Below are positions 55,613-64,000 of a stretch of DNA of 64,000 nucleotides, piece by piece. The notes below the pieces were generated by a model. It saw only the letters and a program-made list of their open reading frames with translations. It was not told the origin of the DNA and searched no databases. The stretch is from assembly GCF_004402045.1 (NCBI RefSeq), contig NZ_SOMG01000030.1:1054001-1118000 (forward strand), in the 5' to 3' direction. The position numbers were made by a program, and so were the translations under genes. Each line of letters starts with the position of its first letter. Position 1 is the first letter of the stretch. The stretch is from Lelliottia nimipressuralis. Lineage in GTDB: Bacteria > Pseudomonadota > Gammaproteobacteria > Enterobacterales > Enterobacteriaceae.

Positions 55613-57145
55613 ATGGCTACTATTGATTCCCTGAACAAGGACAACACACGTCTGAGCGATGGACCCGACTGGACCTTCGAGCTGCTGGATGTCTACCTCG
55701 CCGAAATCGACCGGGTCGCAAAACTCTATCGTCTGGACACCTATCCCCATCAGATTGAAGTCATTACGTCTGAACAGATGATGGACGCCTACTCCAGCGT
55801 CGGAATGCCGATTAACTATCCGCACTGGTCGTTTGGCAAAAAATTTATTGAAACGGAGCGGCTGTATAAGCACGGTCAGCAGGGGCTGGCGTATGAGATT
55901 GTCATTAACTCCAACCCGTGTATCGCCTATTTAATGGAAGAGAACACCATTACCATGCAGGCGCTGGTGATGGCGCACGCCTGCTACGGGCATAACTCAT
56001 TTTTCAAGAATAACTACCTGTTCCGCAGCTGGACGGATGCCAGCTCCATCGTCGATTACCTCATCTTCGCCCGTAAATACATTACCGACTGCGAAGAGCG
56101 CTACGGCGTGGACGAAGTGGAAAAACTTCTCGATTCCTGTCACGCGCTGATGAACTACGGCGTTGACCGCTACAAACGCCCGCAGAAAATCTCCCTGCAG
56201 GAGGAGAAAGCCCGGCAGAAAAGCCGCGAAGAGTATCTGCAAAGCCAGGTGAACATGCTGTGGCGTACCCTGCCTAAGCGTGAGGAAGAGAAAGCGGTCA
56301 CCGAAGCGCGTCGTTATCCGTCCGAGCCGCAGGAAAACCTGCTCTATTTTATGGAGAAGAACGCCCCGCTGCTGGAGTCATGGCAGCGTGAGATCCTGCG
56401 CATCGTGCGCAAGGTAAGCCAGTATTTCTACCCGCAAAAGCAGACGCAGGTGATGAACGAAGGCTGGGCGACATTCTGGCACTACACCATTCTCAACCAT
56501 CTGTACGACGAGGGGAAAGTCACCGAGCGGTTCATGATGGAATTCCTTCACAGCCATACCAACGTGGTGTTCCAGCCGCCCTATAACAGCCCGTGGTACA
56601 GCGGAATTAACCCGTATGCGCTTGGCTTTGCCATGTTCCAGGACATAAAACGCATCTGCCAGTCGCCGACGGAAGAAGATAAGTACTGGTTCCCGGATAT
56701 CGCCGGCTCTGACTGGCTGGAAACGCTGCATTTTGCGATGCGTGACTTTAAGGATGAGAGCTTTATCAGCCAGTTTATGTCGCCGAAGATCATGCGTGAT
56801 TTCCGCTTCTTCACCGTGCTGGACGATGACCGCAACAACTTCCTGGAGATTTCAGCGATCCACAACGAGGAGGGATACCGTGAGATTCGCTCTCGCCTCT
56901 CTTCCCAGTACAACCTGAGCAACCTTGAACCCAATATTCAGGTGTGGAACGTGGATTTGCGCGGTGACCGCTCCCTGACGCTGCGCTATATCCCCCACAA
57001 CCGCGCGCCGCTGGATAAAGGACGTAAAGAGGTGCTGAAACATGTGCATCGCCTGTGGGGCTTTGACGTACAGCTGGAGCAGCAGAATGAAGACGGGAGC
57101 GTAGAGCTGCTGGAACGCTGCCCGGCGCGGTTGAATACGCTGTAG
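55613..57145 (+). CDS. ycgB: SpoVR family protein YcgB
   Basis: 510 residues from ATG 55613 (MATIDSLNKDNTRLSDGPDW), equal to E. coli YcgB. A longer in-frame start at 55562 is unlike homologues. The sequence is a typical SpoVR protein: QVMNEGWATFWHYTILNHLY, MEFLHSHTNVVFQPPYNSPW and NPYALGFAMFQDIKRI. In many bacteria it is co-regulated with a kinase and YeaH; molecular function is not established. Divergent from dadA. Confidence 0.94.
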   Translation: MATIDSLNKDNTRLSDGPDWTFELLDVYLAEIDRVAKLYRLDTYPHQIEVITSEQMMDAYSSVGMPINYPHWSFGKKFIETERLYKHGQQGLAYEIVINSNPCIAYLMEENTITMQALVMAHACYGHNSFFKNNYLFRSWTDASSIVDYLIFARKYITDCEERYGVDEVEKLLDSCHALMNYGVDRYKRPQKISLQEEKARQKSREEYLQSQVNMLWRTLPKREEEKAVTEARRYPSEPQENLLYFMEKNAPLLESWQREILRIVRKVSQYFYPQKQTQVMNEGWATFWHYTILNHLYDEGKVTERFMMEFLHSHTNVVFQPPYNSPWYSGINPYALGFAMFQDIKRICQSPTEEDKYWFPDIAGSDWLETLHFAMRDFKDESFISQFMSPKIMRDFRFFTVLDDDRNNFLEISAIHNEEGYREIRSRLSSQYNLSNLEPNIQVWNVDLRGDRSLTLRYIPHNRAPLDKGRKEVLKHVHRLWGFDVQLEQQNEDGSVELLERCPARLNTL

Positions 57146-57158
57146 CTCTATCTTGTTT

Positions 57159-57227
57159 GCCCGGTGGCGCTACGCTTACCGGGCCTACGGGTCCTGTAGG
57201 TCGGGTAAGGCGTAGCCGCCACCCGAC
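57159..57227. repeat. Paired REP element (BIME)
   Basis: Two opposed REP hairpins, the first beginning GCCCGGTGGCGC and the second ending CCGCCACCCGAC, between the convergent ycgB and fadR genes. Confidence 0.85.
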
Positions 57228-57228
57228 G

Positions 57229-57257
57229 AAAAAAAACCTCTCGTATGAGAGGTTTTT
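57229..57257. terminator. Bidirectional terminator between ycgB and fadR
   Basis: AACCTCTC and GAGAGGTT pair around GTAT, with an A-run before and a T-run after. It can end both the ycgB and the fadR transcripts. Confidence 0.9.
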
Positions 57258-57261
57258 TGTT

Positions 57262-57981
57262 TTAGCGAGTATGAATCGCTAAATCACCCGGCAGCGTTTT
57301 CTGCATACGGTGCCAGATTTCACCGGAATCGTGACCGTAGCGGCGCACCGTTTCATAAACCTGATCGTGCAGGCCTTCAGTGCAGAGCTTGCTCAGCTTA
57401 TGGTAAAAGCCCAGCGCCAGGCTACGCGCTTCCGGATTGGCAAAATAGTGGCGACCGATGCGGGTATAAAGCCCTTTCATGCCGTTGAGGATAAGACCGT
57501 ACACCGGGTTGCCGGAGGCAAACGCCAGGCCGCGAAACACGTTGTAATCGAGGGTGGCAAACGCATCGGCGTGATCTTCCACCTCGTTCGCGGTAGCCAG
57601 CACCGCAAGGGCATCTTCCGGATGCTGACGGAAAGCGGTACGAATAAAGATCGTCGCGATGTTGGTGCGAACGGAGAGCAGGTTATCAATGAGCTGCGGC
57701 ACGCTTTCATGATCGAGACGCGCCAGCGTTTCAAGAATGTTCAGTCCGGATGTTTCCCAGAAGTTATTCACTTTCGTTGGCTTGCCGTGCTGAATCGTCA
57801 ACCACCCATCACGCGCCAGTCGCTGGAGGACTTCACGCAGCGTGGTGCGAGTGACGCCAATCAGTTCAGAGAGTTCGCGTTCAGCCGGAAGAATGGACCC
57901 CGCAGGGAAACGATTATTCCAAATGCTTTCAATGATGTACTCTTCCGCGAAACCCGCCGGGCTCTGCGCCTTAATGACCAT
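57262..57981 (-). CDS. fadR: Fatty acid metabolism regulator FadR
   Basis: 239 residues from ATG 57981 ([20 protein letters not shown]), exactly the E. coli length. A longer open frame upstream lacks conservation. The N-terminal GntR winged helix ([24 protein letters not shown]) binds DNA. The C-terminal FadR domain binds long-chain acyl-CoA. It represses fad genes and activates fabA and fabB. Divergent from nhaB. Confidence 0.97.
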   Translation of the reverse strand: MVIKAQSPAGFAEEYIIESIWNNRFPAGSILPAERELSELIGVTRTTLREVLQRLARDGWLTIQHGKPTKVNNFWETSGLNILETLARLDHESVPQLIDNLLSVRTNIATIFIRTAFRQHPEDALAVLATANEVEDHADAFATLDYNVFRGLAFASGNPVYGLILNGMKGLYTRIGRHYFANPEARSLALGFYHKLSKLCTEGLHDQVYETVRRYGHDSGEIWHRMQKTLPGDLAIHTR

Positions 57982-58182
57982 AGTGAGATTTCCATTACAC
58001 AGCTTTAGCAAATTGGACTCATCATACCAGAGGCGCGCAGTGGCAGGTAGCGCGGCAAAGCGAGAAAAGAGGGATCGCCGTTTCATTTTTGTGAAATTTA
58101 CAATCCCGCCTTATCCGCCTCCAGGCCGCGATTTTTGCGTATACTGATGTTTTGTCTTACTTGACGGGGAAGGACGTCTGTC

Positions 58183-59721
58183 GTGGAAATTTCTTTTGGG
58201 CGCGCGCTGTGGCGCAACTTTTTAGGCCAGTCTCCGGACTGGTACAAACTTATACTTCTGGTATTCCTGGTCGTTAACCCTCTCCTCTTTAGCGTGAGCC
58301 CGTTCATTGCCGGGTGGCTGCTGGTCGCGGAGTTTATCTTTACCCTGGCCATGGCGCTGAAATGTTATCCCCTGTTGCCCGGTGGATTGCTGGCTTTTGA
58401 AGCCGTCGTCATCGGTATGACCAGCGCCGAACATGTCAAAGCCGAGCTGGCGTCTAATCTTGAAGTGCTTCTGCTGCTGATATTTATGGTGGCGGGCATC
58501 TACTTTATGAAACAGCTGCTGCTGTTTATCTTCACGCGCCTGCTGCTCAGCATTCCATCGAAAATGTTCCTCTCGCTGGCGTTTTGCCTTGCGGCCGCCT
58601 TCCTGTCGGCCTTCCTGGATGCGCTGACGGTTGTCGCGGTCGTGATAAGCGTAGCGGTTGGGTTTTACGGTATTTATCACCGTGTCGCCTCCTCTCGCCC
58701 TAGCGAGGACCTGCAGGATGACAGCCACGTCGAAGCGCATAACCGTGACGTGCTGGAACAGTTTCGCGCCTTCCTGCGCAGCCTGATGATGCATGCCGGC
58801 GTCGGAACCGCGCTGGGCGGTGTGATGACGATGGTGGGCGAGCCGCAAAACCTGATCATTGCCAAAGCGGCGGGCTGGCACTTCGGTGAGTTCTTCCTGA
58901 GGATGGCGCCGGTGAGCGTACCGGTGCTTTTCTGCGGTCTGGCGACCTGTCTGCTGGTGGAGAAGTTTCGTCTCTTTGGCTATGGGGCGCAACTTCCGGA
59001 GCCGGTACGTCAGGAACTGCATAAATTCGATTTACAGAGCCGAAGCCAGCGGACGCGCCAGGAGACGCTGCGTCTGATTGCTCAGGGGATTATCGGCGTC
59101 TGGCTTATCGCGGCGCTGGCGCTCCATCTTGCCGAAGTGGGGCTGATTGGCCTGTCGGTCATTATTCTCGCCACCACCTTTACCGGCGTGACGGACGAGC
59201 ACGCCATCGGCAAAGCCTTTACCGAAGCCCTGCCGTTTACCGCCCTGCTGGCGGTGTTCTTTGCGGTCGTGGCCGTGATTATCGACCAGCATCTGTTCGC
59301 GCCGATTATTGCCTTTGTCTTACAGGCCGCGCCGGATGCTCAGCTGACGCTGTTTTACCTGTTCAACGGTCTGCTTTCGTCAATCTCAGATAACGTCTTT
59401 GTCGGGACGGTCTACATCAACGAGGCCAAAGCCGCGATGGAGCAAGGCGTCATCAGCGCCGGTCAGTTTGAGCTACTGGCCGTGGCGATCAATACCGGCA
59501 CCAACCTGCCGTCGGTGGCGACACCCAATGGACAGGCCGCCTTCCTGTTCCTGCTGACCTCGGCCCTCGCGCCGCTCATACGTCTTTCGTATGGCAGGAT
59601 GGTATGGATGGCGCTGCCGTATACGCTGGTGCTCACGATAGTGGGATTGCTTTGCGTCAAAATTACCCTCATTCCCTGTACGCAATGGTTGATACAAGCG
59701 GGTATACTTGCGGCGCAGTAA
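58183..59721 (+). CDS. nhaB: Sodium/proton antiporter NhaB
   Basis: 512 residues from GTG with AAGGA nine bases upstream ([20 protein letters not shown]). About twelve membrane segments are seen. [21 protein letters not shown] and [20 protein letters not shown] are conserved in NhaB. It exchanges internal sodium for protons, acting alongside NhaA. Position between fadR and dsbB matches E. coli. Confidence 0.96.
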   Translation: MEISFGRALWRNFLGQSPDWYKLILLVFLVVNPLLFSVSPFIAGWLLVAEFIFTLAMALKCYPLLPGGLLAFEAVVIGMTSAEHVKAELASNLEVLLLLIFMVAGIYFMKQLLLFIFTRLLLSIPSKMFLSLAFCLAAAFLSAFLDALTVVAVVISVAVGFYGIYHRVASSRPSEDLQDDSHVEAHNRDVLEQFRAFLRSLMMHAGVGTALGGVMTMVGEPQNLIIAKAAGWHFGEFFLRMAPVSVPVLFCGLATCLLVEKFRLFGYGAQLPEPVRQELHKFDLQSRSQRTRQETLRLIAQGIIGVWLIAALALHLAEVGLIGLSVIILATTFTGVTDEHAIGKAFTEALPFTALLAVFFAVVAVIIDQHLFAPIIAFVLQAAPDAQLTLFYLFNGLLSSISDNVFVGTVYINEAKAAMEQGVISAGQFELLAVAINTGTNLPSVATPNGQAAFLFLLTSALAPLIRLSYGRMVWMALPYTLVLTIVGLLCVKITLIPCTQWLIQAGILAAQ

Positions 59722-59864
59722 ACAATGCATCTCGGGCAGTTCGCTGCCCGTTTGCCTTTTCGCACGATAAACATCCAATTACGTTTTATTTCGCCAGGTA
59801 CAGGTGGCGCGAAAAACGAATTCGTTTACACTGCGCTTTCTAAGCATGTTCCAGGGAAATGATT

Positions 59865-60395
59865 ATGTTGAGATTTTTAAACCAGTGCTCCCGCGGTCGC
59901 GGAGCGTGGTTGCTAATGGCCCTGACCGCCTTTGCGCTGGAAATGGTCGCGCTGTGGTTCCAGCATGTAATGGGACTCAAGCCTTGCGTGCTCTGTATTT
60001 ACGAACGCTGCGCACTGTTCGGCATTATGGGTGCAGGCCTGGTCGGCGCGATTGCCCCAAAATCGCCGCTTCGCTATGTCGGCATTGCCATCTGGATCTA
60101 CAGCGCCTGGAAAGGGATTGAACTCTCCTGGCAGCACACCATGATGCAGCTGCATCCGTCACCGTTTATGACCTGTGATTTTGCCGCCCGCTTCCCGAGC
60201 TGGCTGCCGCTGGACAAATGGCTGCCGCAGGTGTTTGTCGCCTCCGGTGACTGCTCCGTTCGTCAGTGGGAATTCCTGACGCTGGAGATGCCGCAGTGGC
60301 TGGTGGGTATTTTTGCCGCCTACTTCGTCGTGGCGCTGCTGGTGCTGATCGCTCAGCCGTTCAAACCGAAGAAACGCGATTTGTTCGGGCGCTAA
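59865..60395 (+). CDS. dsbB: Disulfide bond formation protein DsbB
   Basis: 176 residues from ATG 59865 ([15 protein letters not shown]), same length as E. coli DsbB. An ATG six bases earlier is in frame but not conserved. Four membrane helices carry the active cysteine pair in [10 protein letters not shown] (Cys41, Cys44), and the second pair lies in TCDFAARF and SGDCSVRQW (Cys104, Cys130). DsbB reoxidises periplasmic DsbA and passes electrons to quinone. Confidence 0.96.
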   Translation: MLRFLNQCSRGRGAWLLMALTAFALEMVALWFQHVMGLKPCVLCIYERCALFGIMGAGLVGAIAPKSPLRYVGIAIWIYSAWKGIELSWQHTMMQLHPSPFMTCDFAARFPSWLPLDKWLPQVFVASGDCSVRQWEFLTLEMPQWLVGIFAAYFVVALLVLIAQPFKPKKRDLFGR

Positions 60396-60398
60396 CTT

Positions 60399-60465
60399 GC
60401 CCGGCGGCGCTTCGCTTGCGCGGGCCTACGGTTTTGTAGGTCGGGTAAGCGCAGCGCCACCCGAC
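60399..60465. repeat. Paired REP element (BIME)
   Basis: GCCCGGCGGCGC...GGGCCTAC and, after about 10 bases, TAGGTCGGGTAAGC...GCCACCCGAC form opposed REP hairpins between dsbB and ycgN. Confidence 0.85.
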
Positions 60466-60480
60466 ACAACAGCGCACAAT

Positions 60481-60506
60481 AAAAAACCCGCCTCGGCGGG
60501 TTTTTT
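60481..60506. terminator. Bidirectional terminator between dsbB and ycgN
   Basis: AAAAAACCCGCC and GGCGGGTTTTTT are a near-perfect GC stem flanked by A- and T-runs, able to end both convergent transcripts. Confidence 0.92.
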
Positions 60507-60510
60507 AATC

Positions 60511-60951
60511 TCAACGGGTCGGGTGGTTCATGATGTGGTCTTCCCAGTCACGCACCTCGGACTCTTTCACCGCAATGTGGCGCACGGAGATACGCTCGCC
60601 GTGCATCGCCGCTTTTGAACCGGTCAGCAGCGGGTGCCAGTCAGGTAGACCTTTCCCTTCCGCCAGCAGGCGATACGCGCAGGTATGCGGCAGCCATTCA
60701 AACGTCGGCAGATTATCCCGGGTGAGCTTGATGCAGTCCGGCTCAAATTCAAACCGACGCTCATAGTTGCGGCACTGGCAGGTTTTGATGTTTAACTGCT
60801 TGCAGGCAACGTTGGTGAAGTAGATCTCGTCCGTATCTTCATCCATCAGCTTGTGCAGGCAGCACTGCCCGCAGCCGTCGCACAATGATTCCCATTCCGC
60901 GTCAGTCATGTCGTCGAGAGTCTTGCTTTGCCAGAAAGGGATGTCGTTCAT
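60511..60951 (-). CDS. ycgN: Cysteine-rich cluster protein YcgN (UPF0260)
   Basis: 146 residues from ATG 60951 ([20 protein letters not shown]). A GTG 12 bases upstream is possible. Conserved cysteines lie in [24 protein letters not shown] and HTCAYRL, typical of the YkgJ/zinc- or iron-chelating cluster family. Biochemical role unknown. Adjacent to ycgM and ycgL as in E. coli. Confidence 0.92.
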   Translation of the reverse strand: MNDIPFWQSKTLDDMTDAEWESLCDGCGQCCLHKLMDEDTDEIYFTNVACKQLNIKTCQCRNYERRFEFEPDCIKLTRDNLPTFEWLPHTCAYRLLAEGKGLPDWHPLLTGSKAAMHGERISVRHIAVKESEVRDWEDHIMNHPTR

Positions 60952-61044
60952 CAGGATGTCCACACGTCAAAAGAAAGCGCACCTTATAACGAGTCTGGCA
61001 CGTTGTTGCAAGTTTTGCCGCCCTCTTCAGGCGGCAAGATGGGG

Positions 61045-61704
61045 TTATAGCACGCGGGTTTTCAGCGACAGGCCGTTAAAACCGACCTCCAGTTCATCGC
61101 CGCTGAGTAGCGGGCCAACGCCTTCAGGTGTTCCGGTCAGGATCACATCACCCGGTTTCAGGGTAAAGAAGCGGCTCATATAGGCAATCAGCGGGACAAT
61201 CTTATGGATCATGTCTGCCGTGGTGCCCTGCTGGCGGATCTCGCCATTAACCTTCAGGCTGAGCGGCGTGTCCTGCGGATCGCCAGCAAATTCGCTCACC
61301 GGCACAAACGCCGATATCGGACAGGAATTATCAAACCCTTTGGCTTTTTCCCACGGCTGCCCTGCTTTCTTCATTTTGCCCTGAACATCACGTAGGGTTA
61401 GATCCAACGCCACGCCGTATCCGGCAATCGCTTTCTGAACATGCTCTTCAGAGGCCTGCCGCAGCGTCGCACCGATCAGCACGGCGAGTTCAACCTCGTG
61501 ATGCACCGAACCCAGCCCCTGCGGCAGCGCCAGCGGCTGGCGGATATCGCAAAGCGCCGTTTCTGGCTTAATGAACAGGACTGGCTCTTCTGGCGTCGCA
61601 CTGCCCATCTCCTGAATATGTTTTGCATAGTTGCTGCCCACGCAAACCACTTTGCTGACGGGATAATCCAGTAATGCACCTTGCCAGTTATGATGTTGAT
61701 ACAT
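61045..61704 (-). CDS. ycgM: Fumarylacetoacetate hydrolase-family protein YcgM
   Basis: 219 residues. The FAH fold is marked by KVVCVGSNYAKHIQEMG, the metal-binding HHEVELAVLIG and DLTLRDVQGKMKKAGQPWEKAKGFD in part, then ILTGTPEGVGPL. It is the bacterial counterpart of FAHD1, a small cytosolic enzyme implicated in oxaloacetate decarboxylation or tautomerisation. Exact activity in this organism is not shown by sequence. Possibly co-transcribed with ycgL. Confidence 0.92.
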   Translation of the reverse strand: MYQHHNWQGALLDYPVSKVVCVGSNYAKHIQEMGSATPEEPVLFIKPETALCDIRQPLALPQGLGSVHHEVELAVLIGATLRQASEEHVQKAIAGYGVALDLTLRDVQGKMKKAGQPWEKAKGFDNSCPISAFVPVSEFAGDPQDTPLSLKVNGEIRQQGTTADMIHKIVPLIAYMSRFFTLKPGDVILTGTPEGVGPLLSGDELEVGFNGLSLKTRVL

Positions 61705-61750
61705 GGTCGACCCCTAAACGGTTGATGTGTTATGCCCAAAACAGTTGAGA

Positions 61751-62026
61751 CTATTTTTTACCGTTCGCCTCAAGATGCTGTTTTAATAAATTCTCAGGCG
61801 GCGGTGGAAGTTGTAAATAATAGCCTTGCTCGGCTAATGCCTTTTTCACTTTATCCAGATCGGCATTGACCAGTTTCTTACGACCATCGAGCGGCAGCAG
61901 CATCGCCAGCTGTGGTCGGCCAAAGCTCTTCATTAATTCTTCAGGCACGCGTGAAAAATCGTCTTTCTTTTCGACATAAAGATAGGTCTGGTCACGGCTT
62001 GTACTTCTGTAGATCACACAAAACAT
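61751..62026 (-). CDS. ycgL: YcgL family protein
   Basis: 91 residues ([20 protein letters not shown]). A conserved small cytosolic family with [24 protein letters not shown] central stretch, here [16 protein letters not shown]. Function unknown; structure of the family is known but gives no clear activity. Divergent from minC across 123 bases that should contain the min operon promoter. Some E. coli annotations add 17 N-terminal residues. Confidence 0.92.
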   Translation of the reverse strand: MFCVIYRSTSRDQTYLYVEKKDDFSRVPEELMKSFGRPQLAMLLPLDGRKKLVNADLDKVKKALAEQGYYLQLPPPPENLLKQHLEANGKK

Positions 62027-62044
62027 GTTTTTACTCTGAATTAA

Positions 62045-62857
<813 letters not shown>

Positions 62858-62880
62858 TCCCTTTTTAACAAGGAATTTCT

Positions 62881-63693
62881 ATGGCACGCATTATTGTTGT
62901 TACTTCGGGTAAAGGAGGCGTTGGCAAGACCACCTCCAGCGCGGCCATCGCTACTGGTTTGGCCCAGAAGGGAAAGAAAACCATCGTTATCGATTTCGAT
63001 ATCGGTCTGCGTAACCTCGACCTCATCATGGGATGTGAGCGTCGTGTCGTGTATGACTTCGTGAACGTCATTCAGGGCGATGCCACGCTGAACCAGGCGA
63101 TGATTAAAGACAAGCGCACCGAGAACCTCTACATTCTCCCGGCTTCTCAGACGCGTGACAAAGACGCCCTGACCCGTGAAGGGGTGGAAAAGGTGCTCGA
63201 GGAGCTGAAAAAAATGGAGTTCGACTTCATTGTCTGCGACTCCCCTGCCGGCATCGAAACCGGTGCCCTGATGGCGCTCTACTTCGCTGATGAAGCGATC
63301 ATCACTACCAACCCTGAAGTTTCATCCGTGCGTGACTCAGACCGCATTCTGGGTATCCTCGCCTCTAAATCCCGTCGTGCGGAAAATGGCGAAGACCCGA
63401 TTAAAGAACACCTGTTGCTCACCCGCTACAATCCGGGCCGCGTGAACAAGGGTGACATGCTGAGCATGGAAGACGTGCTGGAGATCCTGCGCATCAAACT
63501 GGTGGGCGTCATCCCGGAAGATCAGTCCGTGTTACGCGCCTCTAACCAGGGCGAGCCAGTGATCCTTGATATAGAGGCAGATGCAGGTAAAGCGTATGCT
63601 GATACTGTTGACCGTCTGCTGGGAGAAGAACGTCCTTTCCGCTTCATTGAAGAAGAGAAGAAAGGTTTCCTCAAACGCCTGTTCGGAGGATAA
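62881..63693 (+). CDS. minD: Septum site-determining ATPase MinD
   Basis: 270 residues with AAGGA upstream. The deviant Walker A motif is GKGGVGKTT at 10-18. The C-terminal membrane-targeting helix (EEEKKGFLKRLFGG) is intact. MinD binds membrane when ATP-bound, recruits MinC and oscillates with MinE between cell poles. Starts 23 bases after minC. Confidence 0.98.
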   Translation: MARIIVVTSGKGGVGKTTSSAAIATGLAQKGKKTIVIDFDIGLRNLDLIMGCERRVVYDFVNVIQGDATLNQAMIKDKRTENLYILPASQTRDKDALTREGVEKVLEELKKMEFDFIVCDSPAGIETGALMALYFADEAIITTNPEVSSVRDSDRILGILASKSRRAENGEDPIKEHLLLTRYNPGRVNKGDMLSMEDVLEILRIKLVGVIPEDQSVLRASNQGEPVILDIEADAGKAYADTVDRLLGEERPFRFIEEEKKGFLKRLFGG

Positions 63694-63696
63694 GTT

Positions 63697-63966
63697 ATGG
63701 CATTACTGGACTTTTTTCTCTCGCGGAAAAAGAACACCGCCAACATCGCAAAAGAACGTCTGCAAATTATCGTTGCGGAGCGTCGTCGTAGCGACGCCGA
63801 GCCTCACTACCTGCCGCAGCTGCGCAAGGACATCCTGGAAGTGATCTGTAAGTATGTGCAGATTGACCCGGAGATGGTCACCGTACAGCTGGAACAAAAA
63901 GACGGGGATATTTCGATTCTGGAGCTGAACGTTACGCTCCCGGAAGCGGAAGAGTCGCGTCCGTAG
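63697..63966 (+). CDS. minE: Cell division topological specificity factor MinE
   Basis: 89 residues ([20 protein letters not shown]). The N-terminal membrane-binding helix, the MinD-contact stretch [15 protein letters not shown] and the C-terminal dimerisation domain ([19 protein letters not shown]) are present. It stimulates MinD ATPase and confines division inhibition to the poles. Three bases after minD. One residue longer than in E. coli. Confidence 0.97.
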   Translation: MALLDFFLSRKKNTANIAKERLQIIVAERRRSDAEPHYLPQLRKDILEVICKYVQIDPEMVTVQLEQKDGDISILELNVTLPEAEESRP

Positions 63967-63978
63967 GGTTGTGATTTC

Positions 63979-64000
63979 GTAGCCCCGGTGAGCGCAGCGC
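63979..64000. repeat. Partial REP element at window edge
   Basis: GTAGCCCCGGTGAGCGCAGCGC has the start of a REP hairpin after minE. The other arm lies outside the window. Confidence 0.6.

Overview
The window is chromosomal DNA from a gammaproteobacterium of the Enterobacter group (Enterobacter, or a close relative such as Lelliottia or Leclercia). The evidence is gene order. The right third (about 48-64 kb) runs ymgE, ycgR, emtA, ldcA, cvrA, dadX, dadA, ycgB, fadR, nhaB, dsbB, ycgN, ycgM, ycgL, minC, minD, minE, which closely follows the Escherichia coli order without umuDC or hlyE between dsbB and ycgN. REP-type palindromes lie between many of these genes. The left half is an accessory type VI secretion locus typical of Enterobacter.

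Region 1 (1-30,511, all on the minus strand) is a complete type VI secretion system (T6SS). All thirteen core components are present. In order of transcription they are an SH3-like lipoprotein, tssJ, tssK, tssL (with an OmpA domain), tssM, tagF, tssA, tssB, tssC, a variable interval containing hcp, tagH (fha), pppA, a periplasmic protein of unknown role, tagJ, tssE, tssF, tssG, tssH, a PpkA-type kinase, a lipase effector with an ankyrin lipoprotein, a frameshifted small membrane gene, and vgrG (cut by the window edge). Kinase, phosphatase, FHA protein and TagF together suggest post-translational control of firing. No PAAR protein is visible.

Cargo genes sit in two places. The vgrG end carries a GHSLG lipase overlapping an ankyrin-repeat lipoprotein that is its likely immunity protein. 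The tssC-to-fha interval carries hcp, an HExxH metalloprotease-like effector with a lipoprotein partner, two Tai4-like immunity genes without a visible Tae4 amidase, and two small membrane-protein genes. Decayed copies of the fha 5' end lie between some of these genes, so the interval looks like a recombination site that gains and loses effector and immunity cassettes.

Region 2 (30.5-31.5 kb) is an AT-rich 1-kb non-coding stretch upstream of the T6SS genes. Region 3 (31.5-43.8 kb) is a set of accessory metabolic and regulatory genes: a YdeP/FdhF-like molybdopterin oxidoreductase with a LysR regulator, a fatty acid desaturase with a PhnD-like protein, a GlxA-type regulator with a second type I GAPDH, a NepI-like exporter with a divergent AraC regulator, and a carbohydrate porin with a GPH sugar symporter behind a LacI-type operator and a CRP-like site.

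Region 4 (44-64 kb) is conserved chromosome: periplasmic trehalase, a Fur-box-preceded TonB siderophore receptor, then the ymgE-to-minE block covering motility braking (YcgR), murein turnover (EmtA, LdcA), potassium/proton exchange (CvrA), D-alanine catabolism (DadAX), fatty-acid regulation (FadR), sodium/proton exchange (NhaB), disulfide formation (DsbB) and division-site placement (MinCDE).
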